37,805 nucleotides of DNA from Streptomyces altiplanensis (GTDB lineage Bacteria > Actinomycetota > Actinomycetes > Streptomycetales > Streptomycetaceae). Below the pieces are notes generated by a model. The model was given only the letters and a program-made list of their open reading frames with translations. It did no database searches and was not told where the DNA came from. Shown here in pieces: positions 16,362 to 24,088 of this stretch; the first letter of the stretch is position 1; the number at the start of each line of letters is the position of its first letter. Where the stretch lies: NCBI GenBank assembly GCA_003719395.1, contig RHMC01000062.1:1-37805 (forward strand). Reading direction: 5' to 3'. A program made the position numbers and the translations under genes.

Positions 16362-17674
16362 CAGCGGAGGAACCCTTCGTAATTGCGCTGCTGGAGCTGG
16401 CTCTCGATCTGCTTCACGGTCTCCAGGCCCACACCCACGATGATGAGGATGCTCGTTCCACCGAAGGGGAAGTCCTGGTTCGCGCCGAAGCCCGCCAACG
16501 CCATCGTCGGCACAAGAGCGATCAGACCCAGATACAGCGAGCCCGGCCAAGTGATCCGGTTGAGCACGTAGCTCAGATACTCGGCGGTAGGCCGACCTGC
16601 CCGGATACCCGGGATGAAGCCACCATACTTCTTCATGTTGTCGGCGACTTCCTCGGGGTTGAACGAGATCGCCACATAGAAGAAGGCGAAGAACACGATC
16701 AGGAGGAAGTACGTGGCGACGTAGATGGGCTTACCGTCGACGAAGTTCGCCTGGATCCAGGTGCCCCAGCCGGAGTTTCCACCGCCACCGCTGAACTGGA
16801 CGATCAGCATGGGGATGTAGAGCAGCGACGACGCGAAGATGACCGGGATCACACCGGCCTGGTTGACCTTCAGCGGGATGTACGTGGACGTACCGCCGTA
16901 GGACTTCCGGCCGATCATGCGCTTCGCGTACTGCACGGGGATCCTGCGCTGTGCCTGCTCGACGAAGACCACGAGGCCGACCATCGCGAAGCCGACCAGG
17001 ATCACGATGCCGAACTCGATCCAGCCGTTGGCCAGCTCGCCCGACTCCTTGATGGCCCACAGGGCGCCCGGGAAGCCGGCGGCGATCGAGATGAACATCA
17101 GGATCGACATGCCGTTGCCGATGCCGCGGTCGGTGACGAGCTCACCGAGCCACATGACGGCCGCGGTGCCCGCGGTCATCGTGACGACCATCACGATGGT
17201 CACGAAGATGGACTTGTCCGGGACGATCTGGCCCGCGACCGGACAGCCCTGGAAGATCGCGCCGTTACGAGCGGTGGCCACCAGGCCGGTGCCCTGGAGC
17301 ACGGCGAGGGCGACCGTCAGGTAACGCGTGTACTGCGTGATCTTGGCGGTACCGGACTGCCCCTCCTTCTTGAGGGCCTCCAGTCGCGGAATCACCACGG
17401 TCAGAAGCTGGAGGATGATGCTCGCCGTGATGTACGGCATGATGCCGAGCGCGAAGATCGTGATCTGCAGCAGAGCGCCGCCGCTGAACAGATTGACGAG
17501 CCCGAAGAGCCCGCCCGTCTGCGCCTGGTCGACACAGATCTGCACGTTCTTGTAGTTGACGCCGGGAACCGGAACGTGGGCCCCGAGCCTGTACAGCACG
17601 ATGATGCCCAGTGTGAAGAGCAGCTTCTTGCGCAGGTCGGGCGTCTTGAACGCCCGGGCGAACGCGGTGAGCAC
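16361..17674 (-). CDS. secY: Protein translocase subunit SecY
   Basis: SecY is the ten-helix channel of the general secretion pathway in the cytoplasmic membrane. The 437-residue protein begins at GTG 17674 with GGAGG upstream and MLTAFARAFKTPDLRKKLLFT. It shows the plug region with FSGGALLQITIFALGIMPYI, the helix-7 stretch VNQAGVIPVIFASSLL, and the conserved GIRAGRPTAEYLSYVLNRIT near helix 9-10. It is complete. It is separated from rplO by 239 nt containing two strong hairpins and then T-rich sequence, so it may have its own promoter; adk overlaps its stop. Confidence 0.99.
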   Translation of the reverse strand: MLTAFARAFKTPDLRKKLLFTLGIIVLYRLGAHVPVPGVNYKNVQICVDQAQTGGLFGLVNLFSGGALLQITIFALGIMPYITASIILQLLTVVIPRLEALKKEGQSGTAKITQYTRYLTVALAVLQGTGLVATARNGAIFQGCPVAGQIVPDKSIFVTIVMVVTMTAGTAAVMWLGELVTDRGIGNGMSILMFISIAAGFPGALWAIKESGELANGWIEFGIVILVGFAMVGLVVFVEQAQRRIPVQYAKRMIGRKSYGGTSTYIPLKVNQAGVIPVIFASSLLYIPMLIVQFSGGGGNSGWGTWIQANFVDGKPIYVATYFLLIVFFAFFYVAISFNPEEVADNMKKYGGFIPGIRAGRPTAEYLSYVLNRITWPGSLYLGLIALVPTMALAGFGANQDFPFGGTSILIIVGVGLETVKQIESQLQQRNYEGFLR

Positions 17675-17777
17675 GGTGCCTCCTGCGACCCCCGCGCTAC
17701 TGCGTCAGAGGTGACGGTATTGAGGATCGACGAATCCGACGGAACAACGAGTGCAACGAATACAAAGCAGTCAAAAG

Positions 17778-17798
17778 CCGTGCGGACACACCGCACGG
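17778..17798 (-). terminator. Second hairpin between rplO and secY
   Basis: CCGTGCGG (17778-17785) and CCGCACGG (17791-17798) form a perfect 8-bp stem with a 5-nt loop. On the minus strand CTTTTGACTGCTTTG follows, a short T-tract. It looks like an intrinsic terminator. TTGACT inside the tail could also be part of a secY promoter, though I see no convincing -10 at the right distance. Confidence 0.65.
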
Positions 17799-17852
17799 AA
17801 GTTAACGGTGCACGCCACCATACCGGCGACCATGCCCCCCTAGGAACGACCA

Positions 17853-17886
17853 ACCGGGGATGCCCCTTATGTGAGGCATCCCCGGT
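17853..17886 (-). terminator. First hairpin after rplO
   Basis: ACCGGGGATGCC (17853-17864) and GGCATCCCCGGT (17875-17886) form a perfect 12-bp stem with a 10-nt loop, starting 28 nt after the rplO stop. On the minus strand TGGTCGTTCC follows. It is a terminator or attenuator candidate; with the hairpin at 17778-17798 it forms a tandem pair upstream of secY. Confidence 0.7.
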
Positions 17887-17913
17887 CGATGTTCAAGCCA
17901 TCGGGCTCGTCTC

Positions 17914-18369
17914 TCAGACGAGCTCGGTGACGGTGCCGCCAGCGGCAGCGATCTTCTCCTTGGCGGAGGCGGAAACGGCGTCAACCGTCACCGTCAGCGC
18001 CACGGAGACCTCGCCGGCGCCGAGCACCTTGACGAGCTGGTTCTTGCGCACCGCACCCTTGGCGACCAGGTCGGCCACCGTGACCTCTCCACCCTGCGGG
18101 TAGAGGTCGGCGAGCTTGTCCAGGTTCACGACCTGGTACTCGGTGCGGAACGGGTTCTTGAAGCCCTTGAGCTTCGGGAGACGCATGTGGAGGGGCATCT
18201 GCCCGCCCTCGAAGCGCTCCGGAACCTGGTAACGGGCCTTGGTGCCCTTGGTACCACGACCTGCGGTCTTACCCTTGGACGCCTCACCACGACCCACACG
18301 GGTCTTGGCGGTCTTGGCGCCCGGGGCGGGCCGGAGGTTGTGGACCTTCAGCGGGTTGTTCTCCGCCAT
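17914..18369 (-). CDS. rplO: 50S ribosomal protein L15
   Basis: L15 stabilises 23S rRNA around the central protuberance. ATG 18369 gives 151 residues: MAENNPLKVHNLRPAPGAK, the Gly/Lys-rich extended arm (GRGEASKGKTAGRGTKG), then FEGGQMPLHMRLPKLKGF. It begins 1 nt after the rpmD stop (TGA-C-ATG), so the pair is closely coupled. A start at 18387 would add residues encoded by the rpmD end and is not favoured. Confidence 0.98.
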   Translation of the reverse strand: MAENNPLKVHNLRPAPGAKTAKTRVGRGEASKGKTAGRGTKGTKARYQVPERFEGGQMPLHMRLPKLKGFKNPFRTEYQVVNLDKLADLYPQGGEVTVADLVAKGAVRKNQLVKVLGAGEVSVALTVTVDAVSASAKEKIAAAGGTVTELV

Positions 18370-18370
18370 G

Positions 18371-18553
18371 TCAGTCGACCTCCTCAACCGTCACGAGGTG
18401 GCGGACGGTGTGAACCATTCCGCGGAACTCGGGGCGGTCCTCCTTGACAACCACGTCGTTCAGGCGCTTGAGCCCGAGCGAACGCAGGGTGTCGCGGTGG
18501 TTCTGCTTGCTGCCGATGTACGACTTCGTCTGCGTGATCTGGAGACGGGCCAT
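18371..18553 (-). CDS. rpmD: 50S ribosomal protein L30
   Basis: This 60-residue protein begins MARLQITQTKSYIGSKQNHR and contains TLRSLGLKRLNDVVVKEDRP, typical L30. Its ATG (18553) overlaps the TAA of rpsE in TAATG, and rplO begins 1 nt after its stop, so rpsE-rpmD-rplO are tightly coupled. Confidence 0.98.
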   Translation of the reverse strand: MARLQITQTKSYIGSKQNHRDTLRSLGLKRLNDVVVKEDRPEFRGMVHTVRHLVTVEEVD

Positions 18554-19155
18554 TACGCACCCGCTCCCGCACGCGCACGCAGCAGGGCCGCGGGGGCCAC
18601 GTCCTCGAGGGGCAGACCACGGCGAGCCGCGATCTCCTCGGGACGCTGCAGACCCTTGAGGGCCGTCACAGTCGCGTGGACGATGTTGATGGGGTTCGAC
18701 GAGCCGAGCGACTTCGACAGGATGTCGTGAACGCCGGCGCACTCGAGGACGGCTCGCACCGGGCCACCGGCGATAACGCCGGTACCGGGGGAAGCCGGCT
18801 TGAGCAGGACGACGCCCGCAGCCTTCTCGCCCTGAATCGGGTGAGGGATGGTGCCCTGGATGCGCGGAACCTTGAAGAAGGACTTCTTGGCCTCTTCAAC
18901 GCCCTTGGCAATGGCCGCGGGAACTTCCTTGGCCTTGCCGTATCCGACGCCTACAGTGCCGTCACCGTCGCCCACCACGACCAGCGCGGTGAAGCTGAAG
19001 CGGCGACCACCCTTGACAACCTTGGCGACACGGTTGATCGCGACAACGCGCTCAACGTAAGCGGTCTTCTCGGCGGCAGCGCCACCGTCGCGACCCTTCC
19101 GGTCCCGCCGCTCGCCGCCACCGGCACCGCTTCCGCGGCGCTGGGGTCCAGCCAT
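18553..19155 (-). CDS. rpsE: 30S ribosomal protein S5
   Basis: S5 lies at the mRNA entrance and helps decoding accuracy. The 200-residue protein has a Gly/Arg-rich N-terminal extension (MAGPQRRGSGAGGGERRDRK), the double-stranded-RNA-binding-like domain with VVKGGRRFSFTALVVVGDGDG, and a C-terminal domain with ASPGTGVIAGGPVRAVLECAG and GSSNPINIVHATVTAL. The VKGGRRFSF loop, where spectinomycin-resistance changes occur in other bacteria, looks wild type. It lies 46 nt after rplR. Confidence 0.99.
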   Translation of the reverse strand: MAGPQRRGSGAGGGERRDRKGRDGGAAAEKTAYVERVVAINRVAKVVKGGRRFSFTALVVVGDGDGTVGVGYGKAKEVPAAIAKGVEEAKKSFFKVPRIQGTIPHPIQGEKAAGVVLLKPASPGTGVIAGGPVRAVLECAGVHDILSKSLGSSNPINIVHATVTALKGLQRPEEIAARRGLPLEDVAPAALLRARAGAGA

Positions 19156-19201
19156 TGGATTTACCTCTCTCTGTTACGTCCGTTAGTCCCGGAACCGGGG
19201 C

Positions 19202-19585
19202 TTAGAACTTCAGCCCGGCTTCGCGGGCGGCGTCAGCCAGAGCGGCAATGCGCCCGGCGTACCTGTTGCCACCACGGTCGAACACGACGGCCTCGACGCC
19301 GGCAGCCTTCGCGCGCTCGGCGACGAGCGCACCCACCTGCTGGGCCTGGGCGCTCTTGTCGCCCTCGCCACCACGGATCGAGGTGTCCAGGGTCGACGCC
19401 GACGCGAGCGTGTGGCCCGCGATGTCGTCGATGACCTGCGCAACGATGTTGCGGTTGGAACGCGTCACGACCAGGCGCGGACGCTCCGGCGTACCGGAGA
19501 CGTGCTTGCGAACCCGGATGTGGCGGCGCTTGATGGCAGCGCGCTTGTACGCGTCACCCTTGGCGATCTTCACACCGTATGCCAT
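19202..19585 (-). CDS. rplR: 50S ribosomal protein L18
   Basis: L18 binds 5S rRNA in the central protuberance. The 127-residue product has the basic head KRAAIKRRHIRVRKHVSGT, then RPRLVVTRSNRNIVAQVIDD and the C-terminal FDRGGNRYAGRIAALADAAR, all family features. It follows rplF by 3 nt and is in turn followed by rpsE after 46 nt. Confidence 0.99.
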   Translation of the reverse strand: MAYGVKIAKGDAYKRAAIKRRHIRVRKHVSGTPERPRLVVTRSNRNIVAQVIDDIAGHTLASASTLDTSIRGGEGDKSAQAQQVGALVAERAKAAGVEAVVFDRGGNRYAGRIAALADAAREAGLKF

Positions 19586-19588
19586 GGC

Positions 19589-20128
19589 TTACTTACCCGC
19601 CTTTCCAACCTTGCGGCGGATAACCTCGCCGGCGTACTTGACGCCCTTGGCCTTGTACGGGTCGGGCTTCCGCAGCTTGCGGATGTTCGCGGCGACCTCG
19701 CCGACCTTCTGCTTGTCGATGCCCTCGACGCTGAGCTTCGTGGGCGACTCGACCTTGAAGGTGATGCCCTCGGGGGCCTCAACGACGATCGGGTGGCTGT
19801 AGCCCAGGGCGAACTCCAGGTTGGAGCCCTTCGCCTGGACGCGGTAACCGACACCGCTGATCTCGAGCGCCTTGCTGTAACCCGTGGTCACGCCGGTGAT
19901 CATGTTCGCCACCAGCGTGCGGGACAGGCCGTGGAGGGCCTTGTTCTGACGCTCGTCGTTGGGGCGCAGCACCGAGAGGGTGCCGTCCTCGCCCTTGGTG
20001 ACCTCGATCGGCGCAGCGACGGTGTGCGAGAGGGAACCCTTGGGGCCCTTCACCGCGACCGTGCGGCCATCGATGGTGACGTCCACACCGGCGGGAACCT
20101 GGATGGGGAGCTTGCCGATTCGCGACAT
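19589..20128 (-). CDS. rplF: 50S ribosomal protein L6
   Basis: L6 lies near the GTPase centre and the sarcin-ricin loop. The 179-residue product shows the two-repeat fold: MSRIGKLPIQVPAGVDVTI in the first half and GVGYRVQAKGSNLEFALGYSHP with the C-terminal RKPDPYKAKGVKYAGEVIRRK in the second. It starts 21 nt after the rpsH stop. Confidence 0.99.
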   Translation of the reverse strand: MSRIGKLPIQVPAGVDVTIDGRTVAVKGPKGSLSHTVAAPIEVTKGEDGTLSVLRPNDERQNKALHGLSRTLVANMITGVTTGYSKALEISGVGYRVQAKGSNLEFALGYSHPIVVEAPEGITFKVESPTKLSVEGIDKQKVGEVAANIRKLRKPDPYKAKGVKYAGEVIRRKVGKAGK

Positions 20129-20149
20129 TAGCTTTTCCTCCGTTCCCGA

Positions 20150-20548
20150 CTACCAGACGTAGGCGAGGACTTCCCCACCTACGCCCTTCTTGCCTGCCTG
20201 CTGGCCGGTCAGGAGACCGTGGGACGTGGAGATGATCGCCACGCCCAGGCCGCCGAGGACCTTCGGCAGGTTGGTGGACTTCGCGTAAACGCGCAGACCC
20301 GGCTTCGAGATCCGCTTGATGCCCGCGATGGAGCGCTCACGGTTCGGGCCGAACTTCAGCTCGAGGACGAGGGACTTGCCGACTTCGGCGTCCTCGACCT
20401 TCCAGCCGGTGATGAAGCCCTCCTGCTGGAGGATCTCCGCGATGTGCGACTTGATCTTGCTGTGCGGCATAGCCACGGTGTCGTGGTACGCCGAGTTCGC
20501 GTTACGCAGACGAGTCAGCATGTCCGCGATCGGATCAGTCATGGTCAT
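20150..20548 (-). CDS. rpsH: 30S ribosomal protein S8
   Basis: S8 organises the central domain of 16S rRNA; in enterics it is the repressor of the spc operon. ATG 20548 gives 132 residues, MTMTDPIADMLTRLRNANSA, ending GVGGEVLAYVW, a perfect family C-terminus; a start two codons further on is nearly equivalent. The 220-nt gap to rpsN upstream is unusually large for this array. It includes GGCCGAAGGCC next to the start region, but I see no clear S8-binding mimic. Confidence 0.98.
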   Translation of the reverse strand: MTMTDPIADMLTRLRNANSAYHDTVAMPHSKIKSHIAEILQQEGFITGWKVEDAEVGKSLVLELKFGPNRERSIAGIKRISKPGLRVYAKSTNLPKVLGGLGVAIISTSHGLLTGQQAGKKGVGGEVLAYVW

Positions 20549-20769
20549 GAATTGGCCTTCGGCCTCTCTCGCCGGGGTTTCCTGTATGCGCCATCCCTCT
20601 CCCCACTCAGTGGCGGGACGGGTGCGGTGCGGGGACCTACGGCGTAGTAAGTCGGTCAGGGCGGCAGGCGCCCAACCCTTCAAGCCTACGGCATGCGGGG
20701 GTGGGCTCCTGCGACCAGATACTTACCGAGAGCTTCGGGTAATCCGTACGCCCAAAGGGCAGTACAGGA

Positions 20770-20955
20770 CTACCAGGAGCTCTTGGTCACGCCCGGCAGC
20801 TCGCCACGGTGAGCCATCTCACGAAGGCACACGCGGCACAGGCCGAACTTGCGGTAGACGGAGTGCGGCCGGCCGCAGCGCTGGCAGCGGGTGTACGCGC
20901 GCACACCGAACTTCGGCTTGCGGGCGGCCTTAGCGATCAGAGCCTTCTTCGCCAC
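20770..20955 (-). CDS. rpsN: 30S ribosomal protein S14, zinc-binding type
   Basis: This is the short 61-residue S14 (type Z) with the CxxC...CxxC zinc ribbon: Cys24 and Cys27 in RCQRCG, Cys40 and Cys43 in LCRVCL. It is the primary 30S-head S14 of actinomycetes. It starts 2 nt after the rplE stop. Streptomyces usually also have a cysteine-free paralogue repressed by Zur elsewhere. Confidence 0.98.
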   Translation of the reverse strand: MAKKALIAKAARKPKFGVRAYTRCQRCGRPHSVYRKFGLCRVCLREMAHRGELPGVTKSSW

Positions 20956-20957
20956 GG

Positions 20958-21515
20958 TCAGTTCTCCTTGAACGGGAAGCCGAGGTGACGAAGGAGGGCA
21001 CGACCCTCGTCGTCGTTGGTCGCCGTGGTGACCACGGTGATGTCCATGCCCCGGACCCGGTCGATCTTGTCCTGGTCGATCTCGTGGAACATGACCTGCT
21101 CCGTGAGACCGAACGTGTAGTTGCCACGGCCGTCGAACTGCTTCGGCGACAGACCACGGAAGTCACGGATACGCGGCAGCGCGAGCGACAGCGTACGGTC
21201 CAGGAACTCCCACATGCGGTCACCGCGGAGGGTGACGTGGCAGCCGATCGGCTGACCCTCGCGCAGCTTGAACTGCGCGATGGACTTCCGGGCCTTGGTG
21301 ACGGCCGGCTTCTGACCCGTGATCGTGGTGAGGTCGCGGATGGCGCCGTCGATCAGCTTGGAGTCGCGGGCGGCGTCGCCCACACCCATGTTGACCACGA
21401 TCTTGACGAGACCGGGGATCTGCATGACGTTCTCGTACGAGAACTCTTCACGCAGCTTGCCCGCGATCTCCTCGCGGTAGCGCAGCTTGAGGCGCGGTGC
21501 GGTGGTGGTAGTCAT
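20958..21515 (-). CDS. rplE: 50S ribosomal protein L5
   Basis: L5 binds 5S rRNA and contacts P-site tRNA. The 185-residue protein has VMQIPGLVKIVVNMGVGDA, TGQKPAVTKARKSIAQFKLR, the rRNA-contact segment GLSPKQFDGRGNYTFGLTEQ and the C-terminal FHEIDQDKIDRVRGMDI. Its ATG overlaps the rplX stop in TGATG (21515). Confidence 0.99.
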   Translation of the reverse strand: MTTTTAPRLKLRYREEIAGKLREEFSYENVMQIPGLVKIVVNMGVGDAARDSKLIDGAIRDLTTITGQKPAVTKARKSIAQFKLREGQPIGCHVTLRGDRMWEFLDRTLSLALPRIRDFRGLSPKQFDGRGNYTFGLTEQVMFHEIDQDKIDRVRGMDITVVTTATNDDEGRALLRHLGFPFKEN

Positions 21516-21838
21516 CAGATGTCCTCACCAGTCCGCTTGGCAACGCGGATCTTGTTGCCCTCGTCGTCAAAGCGGTAGCCGACGCGGGTAACGACCTTCT
21601 TGCCGTCCTTCTCAACAACCAGCTGCACGTTGCTGACGTGGACCGGAGCCTCGGTCGTCACAATGCCACCGGTCTGCGAACCGCGAGCGGTCTGGCCGGC
21701 CTTGGTGTGCTTCTTGACCCGGTTGACACCCTCGACGAGGACGCGGTTCTCGCGGGGGAAGGCCACGATGACCTTGCCCTGCTTGCCCTTGTCCTTACCG
21801 GTGATGACCTGAACCAGGTCGCCCTTCTTGATCTTCAT
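21515..21838 (-). CDS. rplX: 50S ribosomal protein L24
   Basis: L24 starts 50S assembly at domain I of 23S rRNA. The 107-residue protein has the KOW motif KKGDLVQVITGKDKGKQGKV at its N-terminus, then VNRVKKHTKAGQTARGSQTG. It begins 2 nt after rplN and overlaps rplE by the TGATG arrangement. Confidence 0.99.
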   Translation of the reverse strand: MKIKKGDLVQVITGKDKGKQGKVIVAFPRENRVLVEGVNRVKKHTKAGQTARGSQTGGIVTTEAPVHVSNVQLVVEKDGKKVVTRVGYRFDDEGNKIRVAKRTGEDI

Positions 21839-21840
21839 GC

Positions 21841-22209
21841 TTACAGCACCTCCGGCGCGAGCGAGATGATCTTCATGAACTTCTTCTCGCGCAGCTCACG
21901 GCCCACCGGGCCGAAGATACGGGTGCCACGAGGGTCGCCGTCGTTCTTGAGAATGACAGCGGCGTTCTCGTCGAAGCGGATGTACGAGCCGTCCTGGCGG
22001 CGGCGCTCCTTGACGGTGCGAACGATGACGGCCTTGACGACGTCACCCTTCTTCACGTTGCCGCCGGGGATCGCGTCCTTGACGGTGGCGACGATGACGT
22101 CACCGATGCCCGCGTAGCGGCGACCCGAGCCACCGAGAACACGGATGGTGAGAATTTCCTTCGCACCCGTGTTGTCGGCGACACGCAGTCGCGACTCCTG
22201 CTGGATCAC
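21841..22209 (-). CDS. rplN: 50S ribosomal protein L14
   Basis: L14 lies at the subunit interface. The 122-residue protein, started by GTG, has MIQQESRLRVADNTGAKEIL, RRYAGIGDVIVATVKDAIPG and the C-terminal GTRIFGPVGRELREKKFMKI. It is the first gene of the spc-type half and is separated from rpsQ by 100 nt holding two perfect hairpins, the only long gap between rpsJ and rpsN. Confidence 0.99.
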   Translation of the reverse strand: MIQQESRLRVADNTGAKEILTIRVLGGSGRRYAGIGDVIVATVKDAIPGGNVKKGDVVKAVIVRTVKERRRQDGSYIRFDENAAVILKNDGDPRGTRIFGPVGRELREKKFMKIISLAPEVL

Positions 22210-22237
22210 GTCTATCTCCTGATCGTCTGCCGGTTCC

Positions 22238-22269
22238 CGGCAGGGGCTTCATCACTGAAGCCCCTGCCG
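22238..22269 (-). terminator. Strong hairpin at the S10/spc junction
   Basis: CGGCAGGGGCTTCA (22238-22251) and TGAAGCCCCTGCCG (22256-22269) form a perfect 14-bp stem with a 4-nt loop. It lies 41 nt after the rpsQ stop and 29 nt before the rplN start. No T-tract follows on the minus strand (GAACCGGCAG), so it could be a T-less terminator of the actinomycete kind, an attenuator, or a processing or stability structure. Confidence 0.75.
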
Positions 22270-22285
22270 AGCCTGGCGGAACTGA

Positions 22286-22307
22286 CCTGAAGGCTTGAGC
22301 CTTCAGG
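22286..22307 (-). terminator. Second hairpin at the S10/spc junction, directly after rpsQ
   Basis: CCTGAAGGCT (22286-22295) and AGCCTTCAGG (22298-22307) are exact complements with only 2 nt between them, so a stem of about 9 bp with a small loop forms 2 nt after the rpsQ TAA. It precedes the 14-bp stem at 22238-22269 in the transcript. Confidence 0.7.
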
Positions 22308-22309
22308 AA

Positions 22310-22594
22310 TTACTTGGCCTTCTCGAGGATCTCGACGATGCGCCAGCGCTTGCTCGCCGACAGCGGACGCGTCTCCATGATGAGGACGCGGTCGCCGACG
22401 CCTGCGGCGTTGGACTCGTCGTGAGCCTTGAGCTTGTTCGTACGGCGGATGACCTTGCCGTACAGGGCGTGCTTGACGCGATCCTCGACAGCGACGACGA
22501 CAGTCTTGTCCATCTTGTCGCTGACGACGAGACCCTCACGGGTCTTGCGGAATCCGCGCTGCTCAGTCGTCTCAGTCACATTCTTCTCGCTCAT
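22310..22594 (-). CDS. rpsQ: 30S ribosomal protein S17
   Basis: S17 binds 16S rRNA early in 30S assembly. The 94-residue product is an OB fold: RGFRKTREGLVVSDKMDKT, VVVAVEDRVKHALYGKVIRR and AGVGDRVLIMETRPLSASKR. Its ATG overlaps the rpmC stop (TGATG). It is the last gene of the S10-type group and is followed at once by two hairpins. Confidence 0.99.
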   Translation of the reverse strand: MSEKNVTETTEQRGFRKTREGLVVSDKMDKTVVVAVEDRVKHALYGKVIRRTNKLKAHDESNAAGVGDRVLIMETRPLSASKRWRIVEILEKAK

Positions 22595-22818
22595 CAGGCG
22601 CTCTCCACCGTCTCGATGCCCAGCTCGCGCTCGCGCATCAGGGTGTAGATCCGGGCGATGTCCTTACGGACGGACTTGAGCCGGCCGTGGTTCTCGAGCT
22701 GTCCGGTCGCCGCCTGGAAGCGGAGGTTGAACAGTTCTTCCTTGGCCTCACGGAGCTTCGCGACGAGGTCCTCGTCGTTGAGCTCGCGCAGCTCGGTCGC
22801 CTTGGTACCGGCCGCCAT
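22594..22818 (-). CDS. rpmC: 50S ribosomal protein L29
   Basis: L29 lies at the tunnel exit next to L23. From ATG 22818 the product has 74 residues: MAAGTKATELRELNDEDLV, LREAKEELFNLRFQAATGQL and VRKDIARIYTLMRERELG. A GTG codon immediately upstream (22821) is in frame, but the ATG that overlaps the rplP TGA (TGATG) fits both the family and the coupled layout. Confidence 0.97.
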   Translation of the reverse strand: MAAGTKATELRELNDEDLVAKLREAKEELFNLRFQAATGQLENHGRLKSVRKDIARIYTLMRERELGIETVESA

Positions 22819-23237
22819 CACGACTCACCTGCCTCGCGCCGAACAATCCGGCACTTCATCGGAAGCTTGTGAGCAGCGCGGGTGAGCGCCTCACGAGCAA
22901 TCTTCTCGTTCGGGTAGGACAGCTCGAACATGACCCGGCCCGGGTGCACGTTCGCGATCCACCACTCGGGAGAACCCTTACCGGAACCCATGCGGGTCTC
23001 GGCGGGCTTCTTCGTCAGCGGACGGTCCGGGTAGATGTTGATCCAGACCTTGCCGCCACGCTTGATGTGGCGGGTCATCGCGATACGAGCAGCCTCGATC
23101 TGGCGGTTCGTCACGTAGGCCGGGGTCAGCGCCTGGATGCCGTACTCGCCGAATGCGACCTCAGTGCCACCCTTCGCCATACCGCGGCGCTTGGGGTGGT
23201 GCTGCTTGCGGTGCTTGACCCTACGAGGGATCAGCAT
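22818..23237 (-). CDS. rplP: 50S ribosomal protein L16
   Basis: L16 lies beside the A-site and peptidyl-transferase region. The 139-residue protein starts MLIPRRVKHRKQHHPKRRG and includes TNRQIEAARIAMTRHIKRGG, ETRMGSGKGSPEWWIANVHP and AAHKLPMKCRIVRR, all typical. It follows rpsC by 5 nt. Confidence 0.99.
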   Translation of the reverse strand: MLIPRRVKHRKQHHPKRRGMAKGGTEVAFGEYGIQALTPAYVTNRQIEAARIAMTRHIKRGGKVWINIYPDRPLTKKPAETRMGSGKGSPEWWIANVHPGRVMFELSYPNEKIAREALTRAAHKLPMKCRIVRREAGES

Positions 23238-23242
23238 TTCGG

Positions 23243-24088
23243 TCAGGCCTCCGTTCCGGTGCTCTCAGCCGGAGCAGCGGCGGCGGGAGCGTCGGCCTTG
23301 GGGGCCTCTGCTGCCGGTGCGCCCTGCTGCGGCTTGCGGCCGCGGCCGCCACGCTCGCCACCGCGACCACCACGGCCACCGGCCGGACGGTCGGCCGCGC
23401 CGCCACCACGGGCCGGGCGGTTACCCGCACGGGCCGCGGCGTTCTCGGCACGGACCTCGGCGATGTTCTTGACATCGCCCTTGTAGATCCAGACCTTCAC
23501 GCCGATACGGCCGAAGGTGGTCTTGGCCTCGAAGAAGCCGTAGTCCACGTTCGCGCGCAGCGTGTGCAGCGGCACACGACCCTCGCGGTAGAACTCGGAC
23601 CGGGACATCTCGGCGCCGCCGAGACGGCCACCACACTGGATCTTGATGCCCTTGGCGCCGGCCTTCATCGTGCCCTGCATGCTCTTACGCATGGCGCGAC
23701 GGAAGGAGACGCGGGAGGAGAGCTGCTCGGCAACGGCCTGAGCAACCAGCTGAGCGTCCATCTCGGGGTTCTTGACCTCGAGGATGTTCAGCTGGACCTG
23801 CTTGCCCGTGAGCTTCTCGAGGTCACCGCGGATGCGGTCGGCCTCGGCGCCACGGCGGCCGATGACGATGCCCGGACGAGCGGTGTGGATGTCCACACGC
23901 ACGCGGTCACGGGTGCGCTCGATCTCCACCTTCGAGATGCCGGCGCGCTCCATGCCGGACGTCATCATCCTGCGGATGGCGACGTCTTCCTTGACGTAGT
24001 CCTTGTACAGCTTGTCGGCGTACCAACGGGACTTGAAGTCCGTGGTGATGCCGAGCCGGAACCCGTGCGGGTTTACCTTCTGGCCCAT
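23243..24088 (-). CDS. rpsC: 30S ribosomal protein S3 with RGG-rich tail
   Basis: S3 forms the mRNA entrance with S4 and S5 and helps unwind mRNA. It begins MGQKVNPHGFRLGITTDFKS; the type II KH domain (about 40-105) contains GIVIGRRGAEADRIRGDLEK, and the C-terminal domain GIKIQCGGRLGGAEMSRSEF. At 281 residues it is about 50 longer than the E. coli protein. The surplus (about 218-281) is low-complexity: RGG-type repeats (GGRGGRGGERGGRGRKPQQG) and then an Ala/Pro-rich end. Its ATG overlaps the rplV stop in TAATG. Confidence 0.99.
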   Translation of the reverse strand: MGQKVNPHGFRLGITTDFKSRWYADKLYKDYVKEDVAIRRMMTSGMERAGISKVEIERTRDRVRVDIHTARPGIVIGRRGAEADRIRGDLEKLTGKQVQLNILEVKNPEMDAQLVAQAVAEQLSSRVSFRRAMRKSMQGTMKAGAKGIKIQCGGRLGGAEMSRSEFYREGRVPLHTLRANVDYGFFEAKTTFGRIGVKVWIYKGDVKNIAEVRAENAAARAGNRPARGGGAADRPAGGRGGRGGERGGRGRKPQQGAPAAEAPKADAPAAAAPAESTGTEA

